Shown here piece after piece: positions 17,609-25,989 of a stretch of 64,000 nucleotides of DNA. The position numbers were made by a program, and so were the translations under genes. Location of the stretch: positions 1 to 64,000 of the forward strand of contig JAODAR010000010.1 in assembly GCA_025463545.1 (NCBI GenBank), read 5' to 3'. The notes beneath the pieces were generated by a model. The model was not told the DNA's origin. It worked only from the letters and a program-made list of their open reading frames with translations, and ran no database searches. Source of the stretch: Microbacteriaceae bacterium. Its GTDB lineage: Bacteria > Actinomycetota > Actinomycetes > Actinomycetales > Microbacteriaceae. Position 1 is the first letter of the stretch, and the number at the start of each line of letters is the position of its first letter.

Positions 17609-19177
17609 TCAGAGCGCTCCCGCGCGTGCCTCGTGAATGAGGTACTCCGCCTGGCGAAGGACGAGCGCCATGATCGTCAACGTCGGGTTCGCCGCCGCCC
17701 CCGTCGTGAAGATGGAGCCGTCGGAGACGAACAGGTTGGGGATGTCGTGGGTCTGCCCGTAGCTGTTCACCACACCGTCTGCCGCCGAAGCACTCATTCG
17801 AGCTGTGCCGAGATTGTGGCCGGAGGGCATTGCCGGAGCCCGCGTGGTGCGCACCGCCCCGACCGCCTTGAAGAGCTTCTCACCCTGGCCGTAGGCGTGG
17901 TTTCGCATCGCGACGTCGTTGGGGTGGTCGTCGTAGTGCACCTCCGGAGCCGGGAGGCCGAACTGGTCGGTGAGGGTGGTGCTGAGCGAAACCCGGTTCG
18001 TTTCCCGCGGCATGTCCTCACCGCAGATCCACATCCCGGCGGTGCGGGTGTAGGCCTCGACCTTCGACGTGAAATCGGGACCCCAGCCGTGCGGCGTCAT
18101 GAAGGTCGTGAATGACGGCAGGCCTTGCGCGATGTTCTCGATGTAGTACCCCCCGACGAATCCGCGCTCAGGGTCGTGACGGGATTCGTCGTTGACGATG
18201 CCGGCCATCGGCTCCCCCCGGTACATGTGCACCTCGTCCGGGAACTCCGCGTAGACGACCCCGGTGGTGTGCCGCATGTAGTTGCGCCCCACCTGGCCGG
18301 AGGAGTTGGCAAGCCCGTCGGGATGCTCCGGAGTCGAGGACAGAAGCAACAGCCGGGGAGTCTCGATGGCGTTCCCGGCGATGGCGACGACGCGAGCGCG
18401 CTGCCGGCGGAGGATGCCCTCCGCATCGGAATACACGACACCGTCCGCGCGACCGTCGGCACCTAGTGTGACCTGGACGGCCTGCGAGTTGGTGCGCAGC
18501 TCCAGGAGACCGGTTGCGAGTGCTTTCGGGATCTCGCTGACGAGCGGGGACCACTTCGCCCGGCTCTTGTCCCCCTGCTGGCAGAAACCGTCCTGCAGGG
18601 TTCCGGGGCGGCCGTCGTAGGGTTCAACGTTCGTCGCGTACGGTCCCGTGGCGTAGTGCTCATAGCCGAGACGAGCCGCCCCGTTGGCGAGCACCTTGTA
18701 ATTGTTGTTCGCCGGAAGCGGCGGGCGACCGTGGCGGTGCGACGTACCCATCGCGATCTCAGCCGCAGCGTAGTAGGAGTCGAGTTCGTCCAGTCCGATC
18801 GGCCAATCAGCGAGAGACGCGTCCGCAACGCTCCCGTAGACGGAACGGGCACGGAACTCGTGACCCTTGAAGCGCGGGGTGAGACCGGTCCAGAAGGTGG
18901 CCGTCCCGCCCACGACCTTGCCCATCCACGCGGGGCTCGCCGGGAAGTCGTTCGCAATGCTCCACGTTCCTGTGGCGTGCCGGGGGTCCTTCCACGTGAG
19001 CTGGTCGAAAGCGGTGCGTTCGTCGTTGACGAAATCGTCGTTGTCGACCCATGGCCCGGCCTCGAGCATGACCACTCTCATGCCCTGGCGAACCAGTTGC
19101 AGGGCGAGGGTCGCCCCGCCTGGTCCCGACCCGATGATCACTGCGACGTCGTCGTCATCGTGTTGGTAGCTGGTCAT
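17609..19177 (-). CDS. GMC family FAD-dependent sugar oxidoreductase
   Basis: 522 residues from the ATG at 19177 (MTSYQHDDDDVAVIIGSGPG), which overlaps the upstream stop as ATGA; the open frame to 19357 is a shadow of the small subunit. FAD-binding GSGPGGATLALQLVRQGMRVVMLEAGP, GGTATFWTGLTPRF and the C-terminal active-site stretch MPSGHNLGTARMS followed by TGAAANPTLTIMAL are typical of GMC enzymes of the gluconate/pyranose dehydrogenase branch. With the subunit-3 protein it probably oxidises a sugar hydroxyl or aldehyde. It has no twin-arginine signal, so it may act inside, or be exported with its partner. Confidence 0.93.
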   Translation of the reverse strand: MTSYQHDDDDVAVIIGSGPGGATLALQLVRQGMRVVMLEAGPWVDNDDFVNDERTAFDQLTWKDPRHATGTWSIANDFPASPAWMGKVVGGTATFWTGLTPRFKGHEFRARSVYGSVADASLADWPIGLDELDSYYAAAEIAMGTSHRHGRPPLPANNNYKVLANGAARLGYEHYATGPYATNVEPYDGRPGTLQDGFCQQGDKSRAKWSPLVSEIPKALATGLLELRTNSQAVQVTLGADGRADGVVYSDAEGILRRQRARVVAIAGNAIETPRLLLLSSTPEHPDGLANSSGQVGRNYMRHTTGVVYAEFPDEVHMYRGEPMAGIVNDESRHDPERGFVGGYYIENIAQGLPSFTTFMTPHGWGPDFTSKVEAYTRTAGMWICGEDMPRETNRVSLSTTLTDQFGLPAPEVHYDDHPNDVAMRNHAYGQGEKLFKAVGAVRTTRAPAMPSGHNLGTARMSASAADGVVNSYGQTHDIPNLFVSDGSIFTTGAAANPTLTIMALVLRQAEYLIHEARAGAL

Positions 19178-19701
19178 GCGTTGCTCCTTACCGGTGCGGC
19201 ATCCGTTGCGTGCGTGACGGGGAGGGGACCGATGGGATCGAATGGAGCGGTGCTCTCGTTGATCCGCGGCTCGGGCAGCCACGCCAGGTCGTTGAAGCCC
19301 CGGTGCAGGTAGCCGCCCTGGTCGAAGGAGGCGCCGGGATACCCGATTGCGTCCCAAACCTCGTGGTCGTCATAAAGGTGGAAGGCGACTCCCGTCTGCA
19401 GGGCATCGAAGAAGTGCGTGCCCTGGCGCTGCAGGAGAAGGGTGTGCAGGATGTCCCGGGTGAGGGAGGCGACGTTCTCGCCTGCCTCACCGCGGAGTTC
19501 GGCGAGTCCGTCATGAAGAATGTGCCAATACGCCGGGTCGCGAGTGGCCCGCACCACAATCTTCTGCACGGTGCGCTCGTAGGGAGCGTCTGCGAGCTGG
19601 GCATGCGGATAGAGTGCTCGGGCCAGCGCGACCAGGGCCGCGAGGTCATCCGAGCTGAAGAGGCCCTCCGGGGCCGGGGAAGACGTGGCGTCTGACGTCA
19701 T
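19174..19701 (-). CDS. Gluconate 2-dehydrogenase subunit 3 family protein
   Basis: 175 residues from the ATG at 19701 (MTSDATSSPAPEGLFSSDD). Small helical partner of GMC flavoproteins: LAALVALARALYPH, DILHTLLLQRQGTHFFDALQTGVAFHLYDDHEVWDAIGYPG, and GFNDLAWLPEP near the end are family-typical. I see no clear Tat or Sec signal peptide, unlike many periplasmic members. It overlaps the GMC gene by 4 bp, which points to a stable complex. Confidence 0.88.
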   Translation of the reverse strand: MTSDATSSPAPEGLFSSDDLAALVALARALYPHAQLADAPYERTVQKIVVRATRDPAYWHILHDGLAELRGEAGENVASLTRDILHTLLLQRQGTHFFDALQTGVAFHLYDDHEVWDAIGYPGASFDQGGYLHRGFNDLAWLPEPRINESTAPFDPIGPLPVTHATDAAPVRSNA

Positions 19702-19809
19702 TGTCGAGGTACTTTCTCTGGATTTTTCAGGGGTGATCGAGCGGATGGGCACGGAAACTGCCGGGCCGCTGCGGGAGGAAGGCCCTCGAGCCGCCCTCCC
19801 GCCGAACGG

Positions 19810-21018
19810 TTACGGCATCACGCGGTTTTGCCACACCTCGGGGAAGCCGGGCAGGTCTTCGCCCCCGAAGGAGGAATAGTGGCCGTCGGGCATGCCCTTG
19901 TTCGCGGCAAGCACTCGATCGAGGTCTTTCTGGGCGACCGGAACCTGCTGAAGCACCCAGTCCTTGGGGATGGGCTGGCCCTGGAACAGCATCGCGGTAG
20001 CAAGGAGAGCAGTGCGCCACTGGTATGCCGAGTAGACCGGGGCGAACCCCTTGAAGCCCTTGTTCTTCCAGGCGCGGAGGTACGCGAGGTTGTCCTCACC
20101 GGTGACGATCGGGATGTCCTTGCCGGCGTCTTCGAACGACTCGACGGCCGGGACGGCCTGGTCACCGAGGTCCACCCACACCCCGGCGATGTCACCCTTG
20201 GCGATCTCGTCGGTGATCGTACTCTTGATCTTCGCCGGGTCAGCGCCGGTTATGTAGTCGGTGACTTTCAGGCCGGCCTGGTTGAAGATGTGCTGCGCCG
20301 CGGCCCAGCGCTGCTCGAAGACGTCGACTCCTGGGGCGGTCCGCAGGGCGATGACGCGGGCGCCCTTCTTCACGTTGTTCGCGATGAACGAGGCAGAATC
20401 GATCCCCCACGCCATGCCACCGACGGAGTGGACGAAGCTGGTCTCGCAGTCGGTACCTGCACCACGGTCGAAGATGACGACCGGCTTGCCGGTCGCACAC
20501 GCGCGCTCGACCGCCGGTGCGGTGGCCTCCGGCGAGTTCGGCGCGATGATGTACGCGTCGCAGTTGTTCTCGTTGATGAAGTAGTCGATGTCCGCCACCT
20601 GGGTGTCATCGCTGTCCTGGGCGTTCCGGGTTTCGAGTTCCGAGAGGATGCCCTGGCTCTTCAGTACCTCAAGCTGCTGGTTCATGCTGATCCAGCCGGT
20701 CTGGCGCCAGGTGTTGCTAAGTGCAGCGTTGGAGAAGCAGACCTTCTTCGGCGCGCTTGCGGCGAACGGCGCCGGGTCGACCATGTCACCGGCGAGGTAC
20801 TGCAGGTACGGTTTCGACGCGTCGCCTTCAAACGCTGCCGTGCGCTGGGTGTTCTCCAGGTCGAACTGCTCCTGGTTGAACCAGGTGTTCGGAGTCGCCA
20901 CGGCGCCTGCCGAGTCGGCCTTCGGGGCGGTGTTCGCCCCGGGGGCACAGCCGGCGAGGGCGAGAACAACCGCCCCGGCGACCCCAAACATCATTGTTTT
21001 CGAGCCAAGTTGATGCAC
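19810..21018 (-). CDS. Sugar ABC transporter substrate-binding lipoprotein
   Basis: 402 residues. The N-terminus MHQLGSKTMMFGVAGAVVLALAGCAPG has a signal peptide with a lipobox, Cys24 being the lipidated residue. The body is a type I (ribose/xylose-like, family PBP4) binding protein: KKVCFSNAALSNTWRQTGWISMNQQLEVLK, NNCDAYIIAPNSPEATAPAVERACATGKPVVIFDRG, DIAGVWVDLGDQAVPAVESFEDAGKDIPIVTGEDN. It captures the sugar outside the membrane. It is encoded right after the two permeases of its importer. Ligand unknown. Confidence 0.93.
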   Translation of the reverse strand: MHQLGSKTMMFGVAGAVVLALAGCAPGANTAPKADSAGAVATPNTWFNQEQFDLENTQRTAAFEGDASKPYLQYLAGDMVDPAPFAASAPKKVCFSNAALSNTWRQTGWISMNQQLEVLKSQGILSELETRNAQDSDDTQVADIDYFINENNCDAYIIAPNSPEATAPAVERACATGKPVVIFDRGAGTDCETSFVHSVGGMAWGIDSASFIANNVKKGARVIALRTAPGVDVFEQRWAAAQHIFNQAGLKVTDYITGADPAKIKSTITDEIAKGDIAGVWVDLGDQAVPAVESFEDAGKDIPIVTGEDNLAYLRAWKNKGFKGFAPVYSAYQWRTALLATAMLFQGQPIPKDWVLQQVPVAQKDLDRVLAANKGMPDGHYSSFGGEDLPGFPEVWQNRVMP

Positions 21019-21065
21019 GAGTTTCCCTTTCTAATGTCCGACCGGTGCGGCCGGAATCCTGATGG

Positions 21066-22133
21066 TCACGCTGGGGACCCTTCACCGGGCGACGGGGCCG
21101 GCGCCAGAGCCGTTTCCCCCGACCGTTCCCCCCGTACCCGTCGCCAGCGCACGAGCGGCAAGCCGAGCGCTGCGAGGATGATGGCTCCTTGAACCGCCGG
21201 CCGCCAGGTCGACTCGACGCCGACGAATCCGAGCAGGCTGAAGAGCACCTCCAGGGCGAAGGCTGCGGCGACCGCCGACAGCACCGCGCCCCGTCCGCCG
21301 CCGAGGGCCACGCCGCCGAGTACGACGGCGGTGATCGCCGTGAATTCGTATCCCTGGCCGACGACGGGACTGACGCCGGCGTATCCGACCAGAAGAACCG
21401 CAGCGACGGTGGCGGCGGACGACGAGAGGATGAAGGCCCGGGTGCGAAGCCATCCCACTGACGTGCCGCTGAGCGAGGTCGCTTCGGCGTTGTCGCCGGT
21501 CGAAAGCAGCAGCCGTCCGAAACCGCGGCGCATCAGCCAGGCAGCGGCACCGACAAGCAGCACGAGAACGACGACGGAGTAGGGCAGGAAACCGACCACG
21601 GGAACGTGATCGAATCCGCCGCGACCGATGGACCGGAATCCGTCCACCGGGTTGCCGCTCGGTGCCCCGCCGGTGGCGAAGAAGGTCACCCCCGAGATGA
21701 TGAGTGCCGTGCCGAGCGTCGCGATGAAGCTCGGCACCCGCAGGATCGTCGTGATCACACCGTTGACGAGGCCGACGACGATTCCGAACACGATCATCAA
21801 CCCGAGTACGGGGAGGATCCGGCCCACGTCCTGTCCGATCAGGTTGCCGGCGAGCACCACCTGCGCCGCGATCACTGCTCCGATCGAAAGGTCGAGTTCG
21901 CCGGAGACGACGACGAAATACTGGCCCACGGCGACGATCGCAATGGGAGCGATGCGCCCGACGAATCGCATCAACTGGTCCGGCGCCGAGAGCGACGGGT
22001 TGTAGATCACCAGGCCGGCCAGAAGCACGGCCAGAAGGAGGTAGACCGCCCCGCCGGGAGTCGCGAGCGCACGGATACTGCGCGTGCCAAGCGGGATAGG
22101 GGCGCTCTGGTACCGGATGGTTGGGGCGGTCAT
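21066..22133 (-). CDS. Sugar ABC transporter permease (RbsC-like)
   Basis: 355 residues, with about nine to ten hydrophobic helices typical of the ribose/xylose permease family. Landmarks are IAIVAVGQYFVVVSGELDLSIGAVIAAQVVLAGNL and GYEFTAITAVVLGGVALGGGRGAVLSAV. It overlaps the other permease gene (stop/start ATGA at 22130-22133), so the importer probably has a heterodimeric membrane core. Confidence 0.93.
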   Translation of the reverse strand: MTAPTIRYQSAPIPLGTRSIRALATPGGAVYLLLAVLLAGLVIYNPSLSAPDQLMRFVGRIAPIAIVAVGQYFVVVSGELDLSIGAVIAAQVVLAGNLIGQDVGRILPVLGLMIVFGIVVGLVNGVITTILRVPSFIATLGTALIISGVTFFATGGAPSGNPVDGFRSIGRGGFDHVPVVGFLPYSVVVLVLLVGAAAWLMRRGFGRLLLSTGDNAEATSLSGTSVGWLRTRAFILSSSAATVAAVLLVGYAGVSPVVGQGYEFTAITAVVLGGVALGGGRGAVLSAVAAAFALEVLFSLLGFVGVESTWRPAVQGAIILAALGLPLVRWRRVRGERSGETALAPAPSPGEGSPA

Positions 22134-23170
22134 AGCAAGTCACCTTCTGCTGGAGACGTGATACGGGCGAAGGCCGTGGGGAATCGGGAAGTGGTGCGCG
22201 GGATGGACGACCGCGCATAGATGGCGACCGCCGCGATGATGATCACGCCACGTACGACGTCCTTGAGGTAGGGGTTCACCTGCATGATTCCCATGACGCT
22301 ATCGAGGCTGGCGAAGATCAGGATGCCGCCGAGGGAGCCCCACACCGAGCCGCGGCCGCCGGCAAGAACTGCACCACCGAGAACGACTGCGGCGATTGAG
22401 AGGAGGTCGTAACCCCCTTGGTCACCGACCCCGGGGCTTCCCACTCCGAGCCGCGCAACGATGACCAGTCCGGCGATGCCGGAGAAGAGTCCGGACAAAG
22501 CGTGGGCGGTGATGACCGGGACGGCATTGTGGACCCCAGACATGCGGGCAACGGCGGGGTCGCCGCCAACCGCATAGATGTGCAACCCGACCCGGCTCTT
22601 GGTGAGAAGGGTCACGGTCGCCAGGAGACAGACGAACATGATGAGTGTCGTGACCGGAACGAAGCCGAGTTGGGCGGACCCGATGGCAGCAAGTTCTGGC
22701 GACGCTTTGCCGGTGCTGCCCTGATAGTTCGTGAACAGGTAGCCCGAGACGATCAGGCCGACCCCCAGGGTGGCGATGAATCCGTTGATCTTGGCCACTC
22801 CGACAAGAAGACCGTTGACGAGCCCGACGGCCGTTGTCGCGATGAGAGCGGTGGCGATACCGGCGGGAAGGTTGACGGATTGGCCGGCGATGGTGCCAGC
22901 AGCCAGAACGCTTGAGAGGCTCACGAGGAATGGCACCGAAAGGTCGAGACTGCCGACCAGGATCACCAACGTCTGCCCGATGGTCACGAATCCGAGCACT
23001 GTTGTGCTGGTCAGGAGGACCGCCAGGTTTCCCTCCGTGAAGAAGGACCGGCCCACCGTCGCAACGACTGCCGCCGAGACGAGGAGCACGACCACGAAGA
23101 CGAGGTACACAATCCCAGTCGTCGATAACAAGGCCCGGCGGATGCCGGCACCTGAAGAGCTGGCGCTCAC
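22130..23170 (-). CDS. Sugar ABC transporter permease (RbsC-like)
   Basis: 346 residues, same family as the following gene. Landmarks: VTIGQTLVILVGSLDLSVPFLVSLSSVLAAG, AKINGFIATLGVGLIVSGYLF, and GYDLLSIAAVVLGGAVLAGGRGSVWGSL. Overlaps the ATPase gene by 4 bp on one side and the second permease by 4 bp on the other, so all three are translationally coupled. Confidence 0.93.
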   Translation of the reverse strand: MSASSSGAGIRRALLSTTGIVYLVFVVVLLVSAAVVATVGRSFFTEGNLAVLLTSTTVLGFVTIGQTLVILVGSLDLSVPFLVSLSSVLAAGTIAGQSVNLPAGIATALIATTAVGLVNGLLVGVAKINGFIATLGVGLIVSGYLFTNYQGSTGKASPELAAIGSAQLGFVPVTTLIMFVCLLATVTLLTKSRVGLHIYAVGGDPAVARMSGVHNAVPVITAHALSGLFSGIAGLVIVARLGVGSPGVGDQGGYDLLSIAAVVLGGAVLAGGRGSVWGSLGGILIFASLDSVMGIMQVNPYLKDVVRGVIIIAAVAIYARSSIPRTTSRFPTAFARITSPAEGDLL

Positions 23171-24657
23171 GCGGCGGTCTCACTTTCAGTCACGCCCGAA
23201 GCGGCTCTCAGGATGGTTTCTTCACTGGATCCAGCGGGGAGGTCAGCGGCCAGACGACCATCGTGCATGACGAGGATTCGGTCGGCCATGCCGATCAGTT
23301 CGGGAAGCTCGCTGGAGACCATGAGGATCGCGTGTCCGGCGGCGGCGAGCTGGCGGATGACGTTGTAGAGAGCATGGCGAGCGCCTACGTCGATGCCCCT
23401 GGTGGGTTCGTCGAGAAGAATGACCTGCGGAGAAGCCAGGAGCCACTTCGCCAAAACTACCTTCTGCTGGTTGCCGCCGGAGAGGAACTTGACCTCCTGG
23501 TCCGGACCGCGGGCAGAAAGCTCAAGGTCGAGGAAGAGTTCGGTCGCGCGCCGCCGGGCAGCCGCCGCCTGGCCGGGACGGGTGGCGCGAACGACAGCCA
23601 GGGCATTGTCCAGGACGGACTGGTTGAGCGCCAGGCCTGTGGCCTTCCGGTCTTCGGTGATGTGCGCCACCCCCCTGGTGATCGCCTGCTTCGGATGACG
23701 CAGGCGGACGGGAGCCCCATTCAGGACGACCGTGCCTCTGCTGAACGGCACCGCGCCGGAGATTCCTTGAAGCACCTCTGTGCGTCCCGACCCCTGCAAG
23801 CCAGCCATGCCGACGATTTCGCCGCGGCAAAGTTCCAGCGTGATGTCGTCAACCGAGCCGTTTCCGACTGCGGTGAGGGAGAGCGCGACGTCGCCTTTCG
23901 TCGTCTCGGGGCGCCGCTGGGGGAACAGCGCCGACAGCGACCGACCCACCATCAGCCGTACCAGGTCATGCTCGGTGAATTCACTCGTCGGACGGGTGGC
24001 GACAAGCTCGCCGTCTTTCAGCACCGTGATGCGATCGCAAAGGTGGAAGATCTCGCGCATGCGGTGAGACACGTAGAGGATCGACACACCTCGGTCGGTG
24101 AGGCGGGCGATGATGCCATACAGCAGTTCGACCTCGTGATCGGCGAGCGCAGCCGTCGGCTCGTCCATCGAGATAATTTGGGCATCGTAGCTGAGCGCCT
24201 TAGCGATCTCAACGATCTGCTGCTGCGCCACGGAGAGTTCGCGAACGCGCGTCGTCGGGCTGATCGATTCGACACCGAGGGTGCGGAGGAGTTCCTGGGT
24301 GCGGCTGGTCATTTCCCGCCGGGAGACGAACCCCCGCATTCGCGGCTCCCGACCGAGATAGATGTTCTCGGCGACCGTGCGTTCGGCGATGAGGTTGAAT
24401 TCCTGGAAGACCGTCGAAATACCTGCCGCGTAAGCCTGAACCGGATGCGTGAAGTCGACATCCGTGCCGGCAAGGCTGATCGTTCCGCTGTCTCTGGTGT
24501 ACACACCGGCGAGGATCTTCATGAGCGTTGACTTGCCCGCGCCATTCTCGCCGACCAACCCGTGCACTTCGCCGGCCCGGATCTCGAGATCAACGTTCCT
24601 GAGCGCGGGGTAGCCGAAGAAAGACTTACTCAACCCGCGAATTTCGAGTACTGACAC
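23167..24657 (-). CDS. Sugar ABC transporter ATPase, tandem nucleotide-binding domains (RbsA/XylG/MglA-like)
   Basis: 496 residues with two ATPase halves. The first has Walker A GENGAGKSTLMK, signature LSVAQQQIVEIAKALS and Walker B IISMDEPTAAL. The second has the degenerate GLQGSGRTEVLQG in place of a normal Walker A, then LSGGNQQKVVLAKWL and VILLDEPTRGIDVG. This pattern is standard for ribose/galactose-type importers. It is the first gene of the transporter-oxidoreductase operon, and its 258-bp upstream gap to the divergent gntR gene holds two operator-like palindromes. Start ATG 24657. Confidence 0.95.
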   Translation of the reverse strand: MSVLEIRGLSKSFFGYPALRNVDLEIRAGEVHGLVGENGAGKSTLMKILAGVYTRDSGTISLAGTDVDFTHPVQAYAAGISTVFQEFNLIAERTVAENIYLGREPRMRGFVSRREMTSRTQELLRTLGVESISPTTRVRELSVAQQQIVEIAKALSYDAQIISMDEPTAALADHEVELLYGIIARLTDRGVSILYVSHRMREIFHLCDRITVLKDGELVATRPTSEFTEHDLVRLMVGRSLSALFPQRRPETTKGDVALSLTAVGNGSVDDITLELCRGEIVGMAGLQGSGRTEVLQGISGAVPFSRGTVVLNGAPVRLRHPKQAITRGVAHITEDRKATGLALNQSVLDNALAVVRATRPGQAAAARRRATELFLDLELSARGPDQEVKFLSGGNQQKVVLAKWLLASPQVILLDEPTRGIDVGARHALYNVIRQLAAAGHAILMVSSELPELIGMADRILVMHDGRLAADLPAGSSEETILRAASGVTESETAA

Positions 24658-24775
24658 GCGATCCCAATCTCACTTCGTTGTGAACTACTGCTTTCAGCTG
24701 CCCTGCTGTGTCGCTCCGCGGGGGACGATGAGTCTCCCCCGCATTTCGATCCGTTCCGCCGACAGTAATGGATTC

Positions 24776-24804
24776 TGCAAGCCGTTGCAAGTATTATCGA
24801 TAAT
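24776..24804. promoter_or_regulatory. Two operator-like palindromes in the importer/gntR divergent gap
   Basis: TGCAAGCCGTTGCA (24776-24789) is close to the LacI-family consensus TGnAAnCGnTTnCA, differing only in the centre. Three bases on, ATTATCGATAAT (24793-24804) is a perfect 12-bp palindrome, AT-rich and therefore conspicuous in this DNA. The gap separates the transporter ATPase start (24657, minus) from gntR (24916, plus). I infer a LacI site and a GntR site that together control the importer operon. Confidence 0.6.
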
Positions 24805-24915
24805 GTAGCGCCGCCGTCACCGGAGGAGCGCGCTAACATCGCTTCAAGACAGTGAGAGGTTCCCTGTGCACCACCGAGCAACGCCTACAGCGCTAGATTC
24901 CGAGCGGACCTGAGT

Positions 24916-25614
24916 ATGGCAAAACCCACCTCCCGTTTGCCCCGGGTCACCCTCGCCGATCAGGTGCGAGACTTCATCGTGCTTGAGATCGCGCAGGGCC
25001 GGATGGCGCCCGGAACTCCGCTTCGTGAGCTTGACATCGCTGAACTGCTCGGGACCAGTCAAACGCCGGTGCGCGAGGCCTTCCGTGCCCTCGCAGCACT
25101 CGGCCTGCTCGAGTCCCGGATTCACGTGGGAACGCGAGTGCGCGATGTCGCTGAGCAAGACCTCGTCGACGCCGTTCCCGTGCGTTCGGCGTTGGAAGGG
25201 GTTGCGGGGCGCCTCGCCGCTCCCCTCCTTCGTGGGCAGGCCGGCGATGTGCGGGCGGCATTCGACGCCATGCTGGCTACAGCCGAGACCGGCGACCGGT
25301 TGGCCTACGCCAATTCCAGCACCCAATTTCATCGGTCGATCATCCGCGCCGCCCAGAATGAGTCCCTGCTCCGCGCCTGGAACGCGCTCGGCATCGAGGT
25401 GATGACAATCATGTCGATGGCGTCGAGTGACATTGCTCTCGCGGAAGCCGCAGAGTCACACCGCGTGATCCTGGAGGCACTGGAGTCGGGGGACCCAGGC
25501 CTCTCCGAACGCGTGCTGGCCCAACACGTCTCCGGCTACCTTCCGGGCCGAGCAGATTCCGCTTCAGTTCTCGAGTCCGGTGCCACTCACGCCCCTGCCC
25601 AGGCCGTTGGATGA
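24916..25614 (+). CDS. GntR family regulator, FadR/FCD subfamily
   Basis: 232 residues. The N-terminal winged helix reads VTLADQVRDFIVLEIAQGRMAPGTPLRELDIAELLGTSQTPVREAFRALAALGLLE, the GntR signature. The helical FCD effector domain has the metal/ligand residues in VRSALEGVAGRLAAP, the N/H-containing NSSTQFHRSIIRAAQN, and SHRVILEALESGD. Such regulators usually repress an adjacent catabolic operon until a sugar acid or carboxylate binds. It is divergent from the sugar importer; its probable site is the palindrome at 24793-24804. Confidence 0.93.
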   Translation: MAKPTSRLPRVTLADQVRDFIVLEIAQGRMAPGTPLRELDIAELLGTSQTPVREAFRALAALGLLESRIHVGTRVRDVAEQDLVDAVPVRSALEGVAGRLAAPLLRGQAGDVRAAFDAMLATAETGDRLAYANSSTQFHRSIIRAAQNESLLRAWNALGIEVMTIMSMASSDIALAEAAESHRVILEALESGDPGLSERVLAQHVSGYLPGRADSASVLESGATHAPAQAVG

Positions 25615-25989
25615 GCCGCAACCGTTAGGTTTCACGGCGTCCGGCCCGCTGTCGGACCGATCAGGCCAGCGTTGCCACACGACCCCCTCCGAGCTCACTT
25701 GGCGTTGCGCCGTCGAGGCCGAGTCCGCTTCGCTGCTTGCGCGGCCGGGGACTGGCACGATTCTTCGTGTATTGGTCCGAGACACACGCCAGACCCGGCG
25801 TGCTGCGCTGTTGAGGAGCAAGGCTCCGACTTCCGGTGTGCGATGAGCTGGGATGAAGCAGGGCACGGGTTGACTACTGCGCATCCTTCGCTTGACCGCG
25901 CAAAAGCGTCTGCCGGCCTGGTTTGGCATTGCTATTCTTCGTGTCCCGGCGTTGTGCACATGAAGCGAGCGTGACGGCCGAGTACGGAC
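25615..25989. other. 375-bp gap without a supported gene
   Basis: Lies between the convergent gntR and ychF genes. Short open frames exist on both strands, but none has a ribosome-binding site or recognisable product. The DNA is less GC-biased by codon position than its neighbours and looks like decayed or non-coding sequence. It directly abuts the ychF copy of the 20-bp repeat, so it may be the end of the accessory segment. Confidence 0.6.

Noticed and set aside
19828..21192. 454-codon plus-strand open frame opposite the substrate-binding protein gene
   Set aside because: Shadow of a strongly supported lipoprotein gene; no ribosome-binding site or recognisable domain.
25564..25974. Possible small genes in the gntR-ychF gap
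   Set aside because: No ribosome-binding site, no conserved-looking sequence and overlapping frames on both strands; treated as non-coding.
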